A DNA stretch of 64,000 nt from Cellulophaga sp. BC115SP (GTDB lineage Bacteria; Bacteroidota; Bacteroidia; Cytophagales; Spirosomataceae), in the NCBI RefSeq assembly GCF_009905545.1, contig NZ_JAAALB010000019.1, forward strand, positions 59,373 through 123,372, read 5' to 3'. Below, in pieces: positions 31,261 through 40,414 of this stretch. A program made the position numbers and the translations under genes. Each line of letters opens with the position of its first letter. The stretch's first letter is position 1. The notes below the pieces were generated by a model. That model searched no databases, had not been told where the DNA came from, and worked only from the letters and a program-made list of their open reading frames with translations.

Positions 31261-33186
31261 CTAATTATCCGTCCTAAACGGCGAGGCTGGTAACCCTTCT
31301 GCGTTTACTAAATTTGGATTGATAGGATTATCAGACCAAGCGTATCTCACAAATTTGGGATTTGAAACACCTTCAGCCCAAACAATTATTTTGTTTCCTT
31401 CTATTTTAGACTTTGCCCATACAAATTTCTTGTCCGCTCCTGCAATCGCTAAATCTCCAATTGGTTCGCCGTCCTTCGTTTTTAATCCACTCCCAATGTT
31501 ATCAAAAGTTAAGATAATCTGTTGATCTTTTATTTCTGAAGAAAGTAAACTCGGTCCAGAATGAATAACATTTTCATGATACGCCAGTTTCAAAGCTGAT
31601 AACGCTAGTCGTTCTCCCACATCCTTTTTATTATCTGGATGAATATCGTTCCATTCGCCAAGGTCGATGGCAACGGTCATTGCGGTATTCGGTACAGATA
31701 GGGCTTTGGCTTGTGACTCTCTTAATACTGCCCAGCTACTTTCGGAAGGCAAATAATCATAATCCATGAAGCCAGGCAATTGTACATACAAAAATGGCAA
31801 TGAAGTATTATTCCATTTTTGACGCCAATCTTTGATTAAGGCTGGTAATAACTGTGCATATTCTTCTGGCTTTCCTGCATTACTTTCGCCTTGATACCAA
31901 CAAATTCCCTTTATCGGGTAAGGGATAGCGTGGGCAACCATCGCATTATATAGCGCAGTTGGTTGGTTTTGCAAATTAATTGATGAAATAGCATTTGGAT
32001 TGAATTGCCTTTTAAATACTGCCCCAACTTTATATTGCCAAGTTCCTTTCAAATCAATGGTATCTTTCTCAGAAAAAATACAATAAGGTTTATCAGGTAC
32101 AAAACCGCCTTTTCCGCCATTATTTGTCACCCGAACAACAAAGGTATTAACCCCTTCTTTCAAAATATCCGATGCTACTGCATATCTCCGTTGAGGATAC
32201 ATATAACCTGTCGAGCCCACTCTTTTTCCATTGATATACAATTCATCTGCGTCGACAATTCTTCCTAAAAATACCTTGGCCTTTTTCCCAATCATCGAAG
32301 CTGGGATATTTACCTCTTTTCTATACCAAACGATACCATCTAGATTTCGAATACCTTGGTCTTCCCAATACCCTGGGACATTGATATTTTTCCAGTTCTT
32401 AGGTACATAAGTGGTTTCGTACCATTTACCCATCATACCTTCATCGCTTGGTTGTGGCAACGAGCGACTATATTCCAGACTTTTGCGATTGGTTTCGTTG
32501 ATACGAGCAGTATCTTTATTCTTGTTTACCAATTCTTTAATATGGGGAATTTCGGGCAAACCCTCTTCACTAATCCACGCTTCAATTGGCGTCCCTCCAA
32601 CACTTGCATTGATGATGCCAATAGGAATTTGATATTTCTGATGAAGCTTTTTTGCGAAAAAATACGCTACTGCCGAAAACGGTCTTACCTCCTCGCCTAC
32701 GGCCTTTTTCCATTGACCCGAAGGAATATCTTCTTGCGCCGAAAGAGTATTGGTTAAGGTTGGTACCCAAAATTGTCTGATTTGTGGGAAATTTGCCTCC
32801 GCAATTTCCTTGGCATAGGTTACATCATGAATATTGAGCTGATGCACCATATTACTTTGACCACTACAAAACCAAACATCGCCGATTAAAACGTCATTGA
32901 TGGTAATTTTAGTTTTAGCATCACTCACCTCCATCTGATAAGGTCCACCCGCCTCAAAAGCTGGTAATATCAATTGCCAATTACCAGACTTAGAAGCAAC
33001 TGTTTTGTATGTTTTATTCTGAAACTTTACTTGAATCTTTGCTCCTTCATTGTCCCAACCCCAAAGTTTAAGTGGCGATTGTCTTTGCAAAATCATACCG
33101 TCACTTACCAATTTGGGTAAGCGTAATTGAGCATTTATTTTTAAGTAAAAACTCACAAAAAATAGTAGAAAATAGACTCTTTTCAT
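31261..33186 (-). CDS. SASA-family O-acetylesterase, exported
   Basis: A 641-residue SGNH-type esterase of the sialate O-acetylesterase (SASA) family. The signal peptide ends near residue 20 (YLKINAQ). The block WFCSGQSNM carries nucleophile S111; AVNGTP-like ASVGGTPIEAW and KGICWYQGESNA form the oxyanion sites, and DIHPDNK gives the Asp-His pair. A GH2-like jelly-roll insertion (about 265-390; GYWEDQGIRNLDGIVWYRKE, ELYINGKRVG) interrupts the hydrolase domain, as in many Bacteroidota homologues. In this operon with GH115 and GH43 it more likely removes acetyl groups from xylan than from sialic acid (inference). It is the last gene of the operon. Confidence 0.9.
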   Translation of the reverse strand: MKRVYFLLFFVSFYLKINAQLRLPKLVSDGMILQRQSPLKLWGWDNEGAKIQVKFQNKTYKTVASKSGNWQLILPAFEAGGPYQMEVSDAKTKITINDVLIGDVWFCSGQSNMVHQLNIHDVTYAKEIAEANFPQIRQFWVPTLTNTLSAQEDIPSGQWKKAVGEEVRPFSAVAYFFAKKLHQKYQIPIGIINASVGGTPIEAWISEEGLPEIPHIKELVNKNKDTARINETNRKSLEYSRSLPQPSDEGMMGKWYETTYVPKNWKNINVPGYWEDQGIRNLDGIVWYRKEVNIPASMIGKKAKVFLGRIVDADELYINGKRVGSTGYMYPQRRYAVASDILKEGVNTFVVRVTNNGGKGGFVPDKPYCIFSEKDTIDLKGTWQYKVGAVFKRQFNPNAISSINLQNQPTALYNAMVAHAIPYPIKGICWYQGESNAGKPEEYAQLLPALIKDWRQKWNNTSLPFLYVQLPGFMDYDYLPSESSWAVLRESQAKALSVPNTAMTVAIDLGEWNDIHPDNKKDVGERLALSALKLAYHENVIHSGPSLLSSEIKDQQIILTFDNIGSGLKTKDGEPIGDLAIAGADKKFVWAKSKIEGNKIIVWAEGVSNPKFVRYAWSDNPINPNLVNAEGLPASPFRTDN

Positions 33187-33230
33187 AGTAAATAAAGCGA
33201 TAGAGACGCCGAATAGACGTCTCTAGTAAG

Positions 33231-34250
33231 TTAAATATGATACGGTTCTATTAGTTGAATCAACCCATTTTCATCGTAATGAATCTCTGTCATTTTGATA
33301 CTTCTTAAATGCGTTACTCCTTTTGACAGGGTAGAATCATGATAAAATAAATACCATTTCCCTTCGTATTCGCAAATAGAATGGTGTGTTGTCCAACCAA
33401 TTACAGGATTCATGATGCGCCCTGCATAGGTGAATGGACCATAAGGGTTATCGCCAATGCCATAACACAAGAAATGCGTATCGCCAGTCGAATAGGAGAA
33501 ATAGTATTTTCCTTGATATTTGTGTACCCAACTTGCTTCAAAAAATCTTCGGTCGTTGTCGCCAGCTAACAGTTTTTCACCGTTTTCGTCCAAGATAAAA
33601 ATCTCCTGAACTTCTTCAGCAAACTCCAACATATCGTCAGTCAATTTGGCAACTCTTGGACCTAAAGCAATTTCGTCGGCTGTAGGTTCGAGGTTTTCTG
33701 GGCTAAAAGTGTTATTGCGGTAAGACTGCAATTGCCCTCCCCAAATACCGCCGAAATACATATAGGCTGCGCCATCCTCATCAACAAAAACAGCTGGGTC
33801 AATCGAATAGCTATTTTTGATAGGTTCGGGTTGTGCGACAAATGGTCCAACAGGAGAATCGCTTACGGCTACTCCAATCTGGAAAATATCCTCTTGATTT
33901 TTGGCTGGGAAATATAGGTAATACTTCCCGTCTTTCTCTGCTGCATCGGGTGCCCACATTTGCTTTTTTGCCCAAGGCACATCATTTACGTGCAACGCAA
34001 TGCCATTGTCTACGGCATCTGCATCAGAGTTTTCCAAAGAAATTACATGGTAATCTTCCATGGCAAAATGGCTTCCTAAGTCATCAAATGGAATGCCTGC
34101 TTCAATATCGTGTGATGGATAAATATAAATCTTCCCGTTGAACACATGCGCCGAAGGGTCGGCAGTATAAATATGCTTTACTAAAGGTTGTGAGATTGCT
34201 TTTGAATCTATCGTATCAAAATCGATATGATCTATTGGTTTTTCTGGCAT
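33231..34250 (-). CDS. GH43 family glycosidase, cytoplasmic
   Basis: A 339-residue five-bladed propeller of GH43, typically beta-xylosidase or alpha-L-arabinofuranosidase. The three acidic residues are readable: base D31 in TADPSAHVF, pKa-modulating D151 in SIDPAVF and acid E238 in RFFEASWV. MWAPDAAEKDGKYYLYF is a further family block. There is no signal peptide, so it should act on oligosaccharides imported by the GPH symporter encoded just upstream in the operon. The next gene starts 45 bp downstream. Confidence 0.93.
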   Translation of the reverse strand: MPEKPIDHIDFDTIDSKAISQPLVKHIYTADPSAHVFNGKIYIYPSHDIEAGIPFDDLGSHFAMEDYHVISLENSDADAVDNGIALHVNDVPWAKKQMWAPDAAEKDGKYYLYFPAKNQEDIFQIGVAVSDSPVGPFVAQPEPIKNSYSIDPAVFVDEDGAAYMYFGGIWGGQLQSYRNNTFSPENLEPTADEIALGPRVAKLTDDMLEFAEEVQEIFILDENGEKLLAGDNDRRFFEASWVHKYQGKYYFSYSTGDTHFLCYGIGDNPYGPFTYAGRIMNPVIGWTTHHSICEYEGKWYLFYHDSTLSKGVTHLRSIKMTEIHYDENGLIQLIEPYHI

Positions 34251-34282
34251 GACAATAATTTTTTAATAAAATGGTATTCATT

Positions 34283-34366
34283 AGCTCTAGGCTATAAGCC
34301 GTAGGCATTAGGCAAAAAGTTTCTCTTACTAAATGAGAAATACTTTTCAACTTATAGCCTAGAGCT
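34283..34366 (-). repeat. Nested inverted repeat between symporter and GH43 genes
   Basis: AGCTCTAGGCTATAAG (34283-34298) pairs perfectly with CTTATAGCCTAGAGCT (34351-34366), enclosing TTTCTC/GAGAAA (34320-34325, 34335-34340). It fills most of the 156-bp gap inside the xylan operon and could stabilise or punctuate the mRNA. AGCCTAGAGCT with a similar 3' flank also occurs at 15293-15303. Confidence 0.6.
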
Positions 34367-34406
34367 TAAAGCGGGTAAAATTTATTTTAATTTTGCCTAC
34401 TAACAC

Positions 34407-35873
34407 TTACTTTCTTCTTTCCTTCAAATCTGCTTCAATCGTTAACTCCATGGTTTTATCAATCATATATCCCAATAGCAAAGTTGCTCCCACGATAAAT
34501 AATCCCCCTGGAATTACACTTACGAGTAATTTTATTCCATTGATAGCACTCGCTGTCTGCTGCTGCGCATCGGCATTATAGCCAAAAATACTAAGCATCC
34601 AAGTTGATATAGCACCACCCACACTCAAACCAACTTTTAACCCAAAAATCATGGCAGAGAAAATAATGGCTGTTGCACGACGGTTATTTTTCCATTCGCT
34701 GTAATCAGCTACATCGGCAATCATAGCCCATAATAATGGAATAGTTACGCCATACAATAAACCATGTAAAGTTTGAATCATAAATACTGCTGATACAGAT
34801 TCGTTGGATAACACATAAATGGATAACAAGCAAAGTGCTGAAAGACATAAGAACATGGCAAAAATATTACGTTTGCCAAATCTGTCAGCCAGTGGTTTTG
34901 AGAAGAAGATACCCACAATCATCGCAATCGTACTAGAAGCATTGATAATACTTGAGGTTGCATAGGGTGCGCTATTGGATTGGCTAAATTCTGAGAAAGC
35001 CTCCGCTCCAAAAATTTCACTCAACTGTTTAATCCAAGAAGGAAAACCTACCGTTTCTAAAAATGCCACCTGACTACTTTCGGTAAGGTAATATCTAAAA
35101 AAGTAGATATTCATTCCACCTTTCAATGCTAAAGTAATGAATACCAATACCGTAAGCACCAACATGATAATCCAAGGACGGTTGTTAAGTAAATCTTTTA
35201 AATCTTCGGCTATTGGCGTTTTTTGCGTTACGGCAGGCACAATTCTTTCTTTAGTAGTAAAGAATGTTACTAAAAAACAAAGGACACCTGTGATAGCAAA
35301 AATCAACATTACTTTTTCAAAACCTACAGCTTTGTCGCCATGTCCAACCGCAATTGCTGCAGGAAGCAAAATCACTTGTATAATGAATTGTGCCAACATT
35401 ACTGCTACAAAACGATAAGAAGAAAGACTATTACGCTCTTTCATATCGCCTGTCATTACACCACTCAAAGCTGAATAGGGCAAATTGTTAGCTGAATAGA
35501 TAACCACCAAAAAAATATAGGTAATAAGTGCATATAAAAACTTACCTGAATCGCCTAAATCTGGAGTTGAGAAAGCTAACAATGCCATTATTCCAAATGG
35601 AATAGCTGTCCATAATACCCAAGGGCGAAATTTTCCCCAACGGGTAACGGTTCGGTCAGCAATGGCGCCCATTGCCAAATTGAATATCGCACCTACGATA
35701 CCGCCTGTTAGCATAACCAAACTGGCTTTGGATGCGGGTATTTTGTAAATATCCGTGTAAAAAAAGGCTAAAAAGGCCATTAAGGTCTGGAAAATCAAAT
35801 TGGCTGCTAAATCTCCAAGACTGTATCCTATTTTTTCAAGAACAGATAGTTTTTCTGATGGTTGTTGGTTCAT
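34407..35873 (-). CDS. GPH-family sugar:cation symporter (MFS)
   Basis: A 488-residue inner-membrane transporter of the glycoside-pentoside-hexuronide:cation symporter family, with about 12 transmembrane segments. Family signatures are EKIGYSLGDLAANLIFQT at the N-terminus, GAIADRTVTRWGKFRPW in the loop between helices 2 and 3, and WAMIADVADYSEWKNNRRAT in the C-terminal half. The ATG at 35873 begins MNQQPSEKLS. A longer in-frame reading starts at GTG 35945, but its first residues are translated from an 8-bp tandem array and are rejected. Between GH115 and GH43 it probably imports xylo-oligosaccharides or glucuronides for intracellular cleavage. Confidence 0.93.
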   Translation of the reverse strand: MNQQPSEKLSVLEKIGYSLGDLAANLIFQTLMAFLAFFYTDIYKIPASKASLVMLTGGIVGAIFNLAMGAIADRTVTRWGKFRPWVLWTAIPFGIMALLAFSTPDLGDSGKFLYALITYIFLVVIYSANNLPYSALSGVMTGDMKERNSLSSYRFVAVMLAQFIIQVILLPAAIAVGHGDKAVGFEKVMLIFAITGVLCFLVTFFTTKERIVPAVTQKTPIAEDLKDLLNNRPWIIMLVLTVLVFITLALKGGMNIYFFRYYLTESSQVAFLETVGFPSWIKQLSEIFGAEAFSEFSQSNSAPYATSSIINASSTIAMIVGIFFSKPLADRFGKRNIFAMFLCLSALCLLSIYVLSNESVSAVFMIQTLHGLLYGVTIPLLWAMIADVADYSEWKNNRRATAIIFSAMIFGLKVGLSVGGAISTWMLSIFGYNADAQQQTASAINGIKLLVSVIPGGLFIVGATLLLGYMIDKTMELTIEADLKERRK

Positions 35874-35909
35874 AGTTAAATAAGTTTGTTTTTCGGGGAA
35901 CTGGTTGTT

Positions 35910-35965
35910 GCACAGAGGCACAGAGGCACAGAGGCACAGAGGCACAGAGGCACAGAGGCACAGAG
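35910..35965. repeat. Seven-copy 8-bp tandem repeat (GCACAGAG)n
   Basis: Seven perfect tandem copies of GCACAGAG, ending 37 bp upstream of the symporter ATG. On the coding strand it reads CTCTGTGC repeated. The unit is also found in the inverted repeat at 16456-16576. Such an array is prone to slipped-strand copy-number change. Confidence 0.95.
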
Positions 35966-36056
35966 TGAAATTTATTTCTTTTTGAGATGGTTCATCTTAA
36001 TCATCTAATTTTCAATTATTTATTTACAATTCGTAATTGATTGAAATTATTTTACA

Positions 36057-36145
36057 CCTAGTTCGAGACTCTGTCTCGGACTGGATTTTGCTTCAGTTTT
36101 TAAACTGTTTTAATGACTAAGTCCAAGACTAAGTCTTGAACTAGG
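36057..36145 (-). repeat. Family-3 triple-palindrome repeat, copy 2
   Basis: On the minus strand: AGTTCAAGACTTAGTCTTGGACT hairpin (written in part: GTTCAAGAC with GTCTTGGAC), then AACAGTTTAAAAACTGAAG, then CGAGACAGAGTCTCG within CAGTC...GAACTAGG. It matches 15128-15218 in order and orientation. It lies between the GH115 and symporter genes, in the direction of transcription. Confidence 0.7.
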
Positions 36146-36158
36146 AAAGTGTTAACCA

Positions 36159-38645
36159 TCAATTTCCTAAATAGGTCTTTGGTGTGTTTCCAAAGTTTAG
36201 GGTAATTTTTTGTAAAATTACGCCTGAGCTAATCATCCAATATTTGATAGTATGTTTTCCTACTTTTGTGATTATATGCTTGGTCGTTTTGGTATTAATA
36301 TTATCCGCCGCCCATTGATTCCAGATACCTTTATCACTTGTTTTATCTTCTTTGTTAAGACTAACAATTTGGGGTGTCTCATCATCTATTGAAATCGCAT
36401 ATTGAAGTCCTTCTTCCGTTGCATGAAAATTTAACGTTGGAGAGAAATAGGCTTTTACAATTGCTTCTCCTGCTTGTTTAGTTTCTATCTCATATTCCAC
36501 ATGAGGAGAATTAGCACTCAAACTTTGGGTAGTTGCTGTTACGGGAAAAGTCGTAATAGCGGAACCTGTACGACCATGGTCAGGCAAAACTTTCCACGTA
36601 ATCTCTTTTGTATTCATCAATTTTGAAAAACGATCTGCCTCCAAAGCAATTCCTGTATTTGTCCTTATACTATTCTCTAAGGGCTTTTCTGGCAAAGCTT
36701 CATTCGAATTCAGATACTTAACCTCTGGCATTTTTTGTTTTTCGGGCTGTTGCCAATAGGTATATCCTATATGTGTTTGACTCATCAAATGATTCCATTT
36801 ACCCTGATTCAATTGATGATATTCGTTGGTAATCAATGAATCTTTGGCAAATAGTTCTTTTACCTTATCGGCATATTGGTTTGCTTTAATGGATTTTTCG
36901 GCAAATGCTTTTTTATTTAATGCTACCTGAAAATACATTTCGTATAAATTGGCACAAGCTTTAATCGGGTGCAAAACCAATTGAAAATAAGCATCCTGAT
37001 ATGGTTGAGGAAGTTTACTCTTCACAATCTCCGCACGTGACAGCAAATGTTGATATTCCTGATTTACACTTGCCCATTCACCAGTTTCCAATGAATAGGT
37101 TTTATCGTCCAACAATTCTGGTTTACGACGGGCATTATACTTGGTATATAATCTCAAAAGTTCCGCAATTTCTTGAGCATATTCTTGACCAAACTGTTGA
37201 CTAGCCCAGTTTTTGGCGTATTTAGTCAAGTCATTTTCCTGTATTTTTTCAGGATTCCAAGCATAGTCCAAAAAGAATGAAATAGGATACTCCATTGGTT
37301 TTAGGTCACCTACGTTCACTATCCATATATTTTTCGCTTGATGTTCCCAAGCTAAATGCATCTGCTCCCAAATACGAGGGAGGGCATTGGTGTTCAACCA
37401 CTTATAATTGCGTGGTCCACCTACATAGTCAAAATGGTAATAAATGCCATAGCCACCTTTTCTGGGTGCATCGATCAATTTGGGTAGTTTCCGTAAATTC
37501 CCCCAGTTGTCATCACAAAATAGCAATGTCACATCATCGGGGACTCTCATACCTTTATCATAATACTCCTGAACCTCTTTATAAATAGCCCAAAGCTGTG
37601 GCGTTTCTTGCGCAGGTTTTCCAGTTGCCTCTGCAATGATGTTACGCTGGTCTGCCACGATTTTTTCTAACAAAGCCGTAGCCGTTTCTCTCGACATAGG
37701 TTCGTCTCCATCACCTCGCATGCCTATGCTCACAATTTTCTCATTCCAAGCACGCTTCATTCCTTCCTTCCAAAATGTTCTAAGTTTCTCAGCATTCGCT
37801 TCATAATTCCATGCTCCTGAGCCAAATCTTCGCCATTCGTCGTGTGCACGCATCAATGGCTCATGGTGTGAAGTTCCGATAACTATTCCATACTTATCTG
37901 CCGTTTTGATATTCAGAGAGTCATCGGCATAAAAAGCATTTCCCCACATGGCCGTCCAGATATAATTGGCTTTCAAACGTAGTAGAAGTTCAAATACTTT
38001 TTCATAAAAATGATGATTAAATCCTCCGAACTTTTCTTTCGCCCATCCCGAAAGTGCAGGTGCTTCGTCATTCAAGAAAATACCTCTATATTTTACCTTT
38101 GGGGCATCTGTCTGAATAAATTGTGTTTTGAAATACAGTTCCTTTTTCTTCACCACAGGTACATCCGCCCACCAATTCCAAGGCGAAATACCCAGTTGCT
38201 TTGACAGTTCAAAAACAGCATACGCCACGCCACGACGGTCATTTCCTGCCAATACCAGCGCATTCGCTATTCCCGTTTGTGGGTTTTGTATCGTCTGAAT
38301 CAAACTTCCCTCCCATTGCTGTGAAATCAAATGAGGCTTCAGCGATTTCTTTGCCATAAGCGCTTTAAGAAAGGTAGAATTATCAAAAGTACCAATGATA
38401 ATCACATTGGTTTTGATGCCTTTAAAATCCGAAATGATTTCAAGTTTTTTACCTGTAACCGCTTCAATATCTTTTTGTAACAAAGAAGCAGAGGTTTTTA
38501 CTAAATCCGTTTCTGAATTATCGACATATATAACCGATTGCGTTAGTGGAAAACCAGATTTTGGCACAAACATATTTTGCGCAAAACTCAACTGAGTGAA
38601 CAAACACAAACTTATTCCCAAAAGCCATTTCACCATATTTGACAT
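36159..38645 (-). CDS. GH115 alpha-glucuronidase, exported
   Basis: An 828-residue GH115 enzyme, a family that removes (4-O-methyl-)glucuronic acid from the alpha-1,2 position of glucuronoxylan. Start 38645 (ATG) gives MSNMVKWLLGISLCLFTQLS, a signal peptide ending at SFAQ; the longer frame begins at TTG 38666. Family blocks are AGNDRRGVAYAVFELS, ISPWNWWADVP, GIFLNDEAPALSGWA, MWGNAFYADDS, GTSHHEPLMRAHDEW and SIGMRGDGDEPMSRET in the barrel, followed by helical and beta-sandwich C-terminal domains. It is the first gene of the operon, divergent from a LacI regulator. Confidence 0.95.
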   Translation of the reverse strand: MSNMVKWLLGISLCLFTQLSFAQNMFVPKSGFPLTQSVIYVDNSETDLVKTSASLLQKDIEAVTGKKLEIISDFKGIKTNVIIIGTFDNSTFLKALMAKKSLKPHLISQQWEGSLIQTIQNPQTGIANALVLAGNDRRGVAYAVFELSKQLGISPWNWWADVPVVKKKELYFKTQFIQTDAPKVKYRGIFLNDEAPALSGWAKEKFGGFNHHFYEKVFELLLRLKANYIWTAMWGNAFYADDSLNIKTADKYGIVIGTSHHEPLMRAHDEWRRFGSGAWNYEANAEKLRTFWKEGMKRAWNEKIVSIGMRGDGDEPMSRETATALLEKIVADQRNIIAEATGKPAQETPQLWAIYKEVQEYYDKGMRVPDDVTLLFCDDNWGNLRKLPKLIDAPRKGGYGIYYHFDYVGGPRNYKWLNTNALPRIWEQMHLAWEHQAKNIWIVNVGDLKPMEYPISFFLDYAWNPEKIQENDLTKYAKNWASQQFGQEYAQEIAELLRLYTKYNARRKPELLDDKTYSLETGEWASVNQEYQHLLSRAEIVKSKLPQPYQDAYFQLVLHPIKACANLYEMYFQVALNKKAFAEKSIKANQYADKVKELFAKDSLITNEYHQLNQGKWNHLMSQTHIGYTYWQQPEKQKMPEVKYLNSNEALPEKPLENSIRTNTGIALEADRFSKLMNTKEITWKVLPDHGRTGSAITTFPVTATTQSLSANSPHVEYEIETKQAGEAIVKAYFSPTLNFHATEEGLQYAISIDDETPQIVSLNKEDKTSDKGIWNQWAADNINTKTTKHIITKVGKHTIKYWMISSGVILQKITLNFGNTPKTYLGN

Positions 38646-38873
38646 AATGATAGATTTAAAATTCAATACTTTTCACCATTAGAGACTCCGTAGATTTTCG
38701 TTGGTAAACCAAATCGTCGAAACATTCGGTAGATATACTTTGGAGCCATGGATAGCTCGCTGCCAACATATCTTCAAAGTCATAAATTTAAGTTTAGAAA
38801 ATAATTCTTGATTGATTTTGTAGAGGACATTGATAAAACTTCGATTTTCAAAATTGTACAAAACCAACGATTG

Positions 38874-38881
38874 CAAAATTA
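38874..38881 (-). promoter_or_regulatory. Candidate -7 element of the GH115 operon
   Basis: On the minus strand TAATTTTG is a perfect TAnnTTTG match, about 230 bp upstream of the GH115 start. A weak GGTTG sits about 19 bp further upstream at -33, inside the operator-like site at 38899-38914. Confidence 0.45.
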
Positions 38882-38898
38882 AATAAAAACGATAAAAA

Positions 38899-38914
38899 TA
38901 CAACCGATTGCATA
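38899..38914. promoter_or_regulatory. Imperfect LacI-type operator upstream of GH115
   Basis: TACAACCGATTGCATA resembles the LacI-family pattern GCAAnCGnTTGC around a central CG. Half-site CGATTGCA also occurs at about 38868, and TGCAATCG at 39096-39103. The 649-bp gap 38646-39294 holds these, the promoter and the perfect palindrome next to the LacI gene; no convincing ORF. Confidence 0.45.
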
Positions 38915-39278
38915 AATTTTTAAATTTAAACATTCTCTTGATTTTTTACTAAAAAAGTATGAAAATTGAGAAACATTAAAAGAATACTACTATTTATTCC
39001 TACAAAAACCAAATTACAAGCAACCTTAATTTGCACTATTTTAAGGCCATATTCATAAGAATATTAGGCAAAAACAAATAAAAAACGAAAATTAATGCAA
39101 TCGGATACATTTTATATATAACATTAGGATCATTATTTCAACAATACACATAACTCACTTATAATCAGAATCTTATAATAAAAATATTATTATCTAGCTC
39201 GGATATCTATTCTCAAAATCGGGTAGAATGGCTTATCCTGAGTCCTCCATATAGAAAAGATTTTTTTTAGTATTTTTA

Positions 39279-39292
39279 CGCAAACGTTTGCG
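39279..39292. promoter_or_regulatory. Perfect LacI-family operator at the regulator's own start
   Basis: CGCAAACGTTTGCG is a perfect 14-bp palindrome with the central CG typical of LacI/GalR operators, ending 2 bp before the ATG of the LacI-type gene. Bound protein would block transcription start or translation start, implying autoregulation. Confidence 0.8.
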
Positions 39293-39294
39293 AT

Positions 39295-40332
39295 ATGAAG
39301 AACACAAAGAAAGAAACAACCATATACGATATTGCCCAAAAATTGAACATTTCATCGGCGACGGTTAGTCGTGGATTGCAAGATCATCCAGCGATTAAAA
39401 AGGAGACTCGAAAGAAAATTTTGGAGACAGCCATCGAATTGGGATACCGCAGAAATATTATTGCTAGTAATCTTCGCAGACAAAAAACCAATACGATTGG
39501 CGTGATTGTACACGAACTAAATAGCAACTTTATCACTTCGGTATTGGCAGGAATTGAAAAGATCACCACTGAAGCTGGATACGATTTGATTATTGCGCAC
39601 TCGTATGAGAGTTATGAAAAGGAGGTTGCCAATGCTACAAACCTTTTTCACAAACGAGTAGATGGATTAATTGCTTCATTGGCACTCAACACGACTAATC
39701 TTAACCATTATAAACAATATCACGACAAACATATTCCTGTTATCTTTTTTGACCGTGTCGAAGAGCGTTCGGATAGCGCCAAAGTGATCATTGATAATTA
39801 TAAATGTGGCTATCAAGCAACTAAACATTTGATAGAACAGGGTTGTAAAAACATTATGCTGGTAACCGCCAGTTTAACACGCAACGTTTACCAACAACGT
39901 TATAAAGGTTATCGAGATGCGCTTGACGAAGCGGGTTTACCGTTTTCAGAAAGTAATGTTTTGATTAAAGATTTGAGTGAACAATGCGGAGTCGAAGCAG
40001 CAGAGTATATCTTACAAATGAATCCTCGTCCTGATGGAGCATTTATTACTAATGATTTTTCGGCAGCAGTGTGTATGAAAACGCTTAAGGAAAATGGCGT
40101 TAATATTCCAGAAGATATTGCGATTGTTGGCTTTAATAATGATGCCGTCGGCAAAATTATAGAACCACAACTTACCACAATAGATTACCCAGGTATAGAC
40201 ATGGGGGAAATAGCCGCAAAAAGCTTGATTGAGCAATTGGCAGGAGACACCAAAATTAATCAAATCAGTACCTTAGTCGTTCGTTCAGAATTAATTGTGA
40301 GAGGTTCATCCTTGAAACAAAAAAATACATAG
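39295..40332 (+). CDS. LacI/GalR-family transcriptional regulator
   Basis: A 345-residue repressor. The helix-turn-helix and hinge region (7-62) reads TIYDIAQKLNISSATVSRGL with the hinge IIASNLRRQKTNTIGVI, followed by a periplasmic-binding-protein-like sensor domain (64-335) with FFDRVEE, GFNNDAVGKIIEPQLTT and MGEIAAKSLIEQL. It is divergent from the GH115 operon and most probably controls it in response to a xylan- or glucuronate-derived sugar (inference from position and from operator-like sites in the shared 649-bp region). It is followed by a terminator shared with the converging M16 protease gene. Confidence 0.95.
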   Translation: MKNTKKETTIYDIAQKLNISSATVSRGLQDHPAIKKETRKKILETAIELGYRRNIIASNLRRQKTNTIGVIVHELNSNFITSVLAGIEKITTEAGYDLIIAHSYESYEKEVANATNLFHKRVDGLIASLALNTTNLNHYKQYHDKHIPVIFFDRVEERSDSAKVIIDNYKCGYQATKHLIEQGCKNIMLVTASLTRNVYQQRYKGYRDALDEAGLPFSESNVLIKDLSEQCGVEAAEYILQMNPRPDGAFITNDFSAAVCMKTLKENGVNIPEDIAIVGFNNDAVGKIIEPQLTTIDYPGIDMGEIAAKSLIEQLAGDTKINQISTLVVRSELIVRGSSLKQKNT

Positions 40333-40414
40333 CGAATTAATTCTTGGCTAACGATATCATTTCTATCGAATTAGTTACCAAGACAGCGTCCATAGAAATT
40401 ATTCAAGGCATAAA

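Noticed and set aside
31261..33186. Sialic-acid catabolism role for the SASA esterase
   Set aside because: No sialidase, NanA, NanE or NanK-like gene is nearby; the operon partners are xylan-type enzymes.
35874..35945. 24-residue N-terminal extension of the symporter
   Set aside because: Starts at GTG inside the 8-bp array and gives repeat-derived cysteine-rich residues; the ATG at 35873 fits the family N-terminus.
35910..35965. CRISPR array
   Set aside because: The repeats are contiguous octamers with no spacers, and there are no cas genes in the window.
38679..38933. 84-codon minus-strand ORF upstream of GH115
   Set aside because: Runs through the promoter and operator-like sites, has AT-driven composition (rich in F, L, N, Y) and resembles no family.
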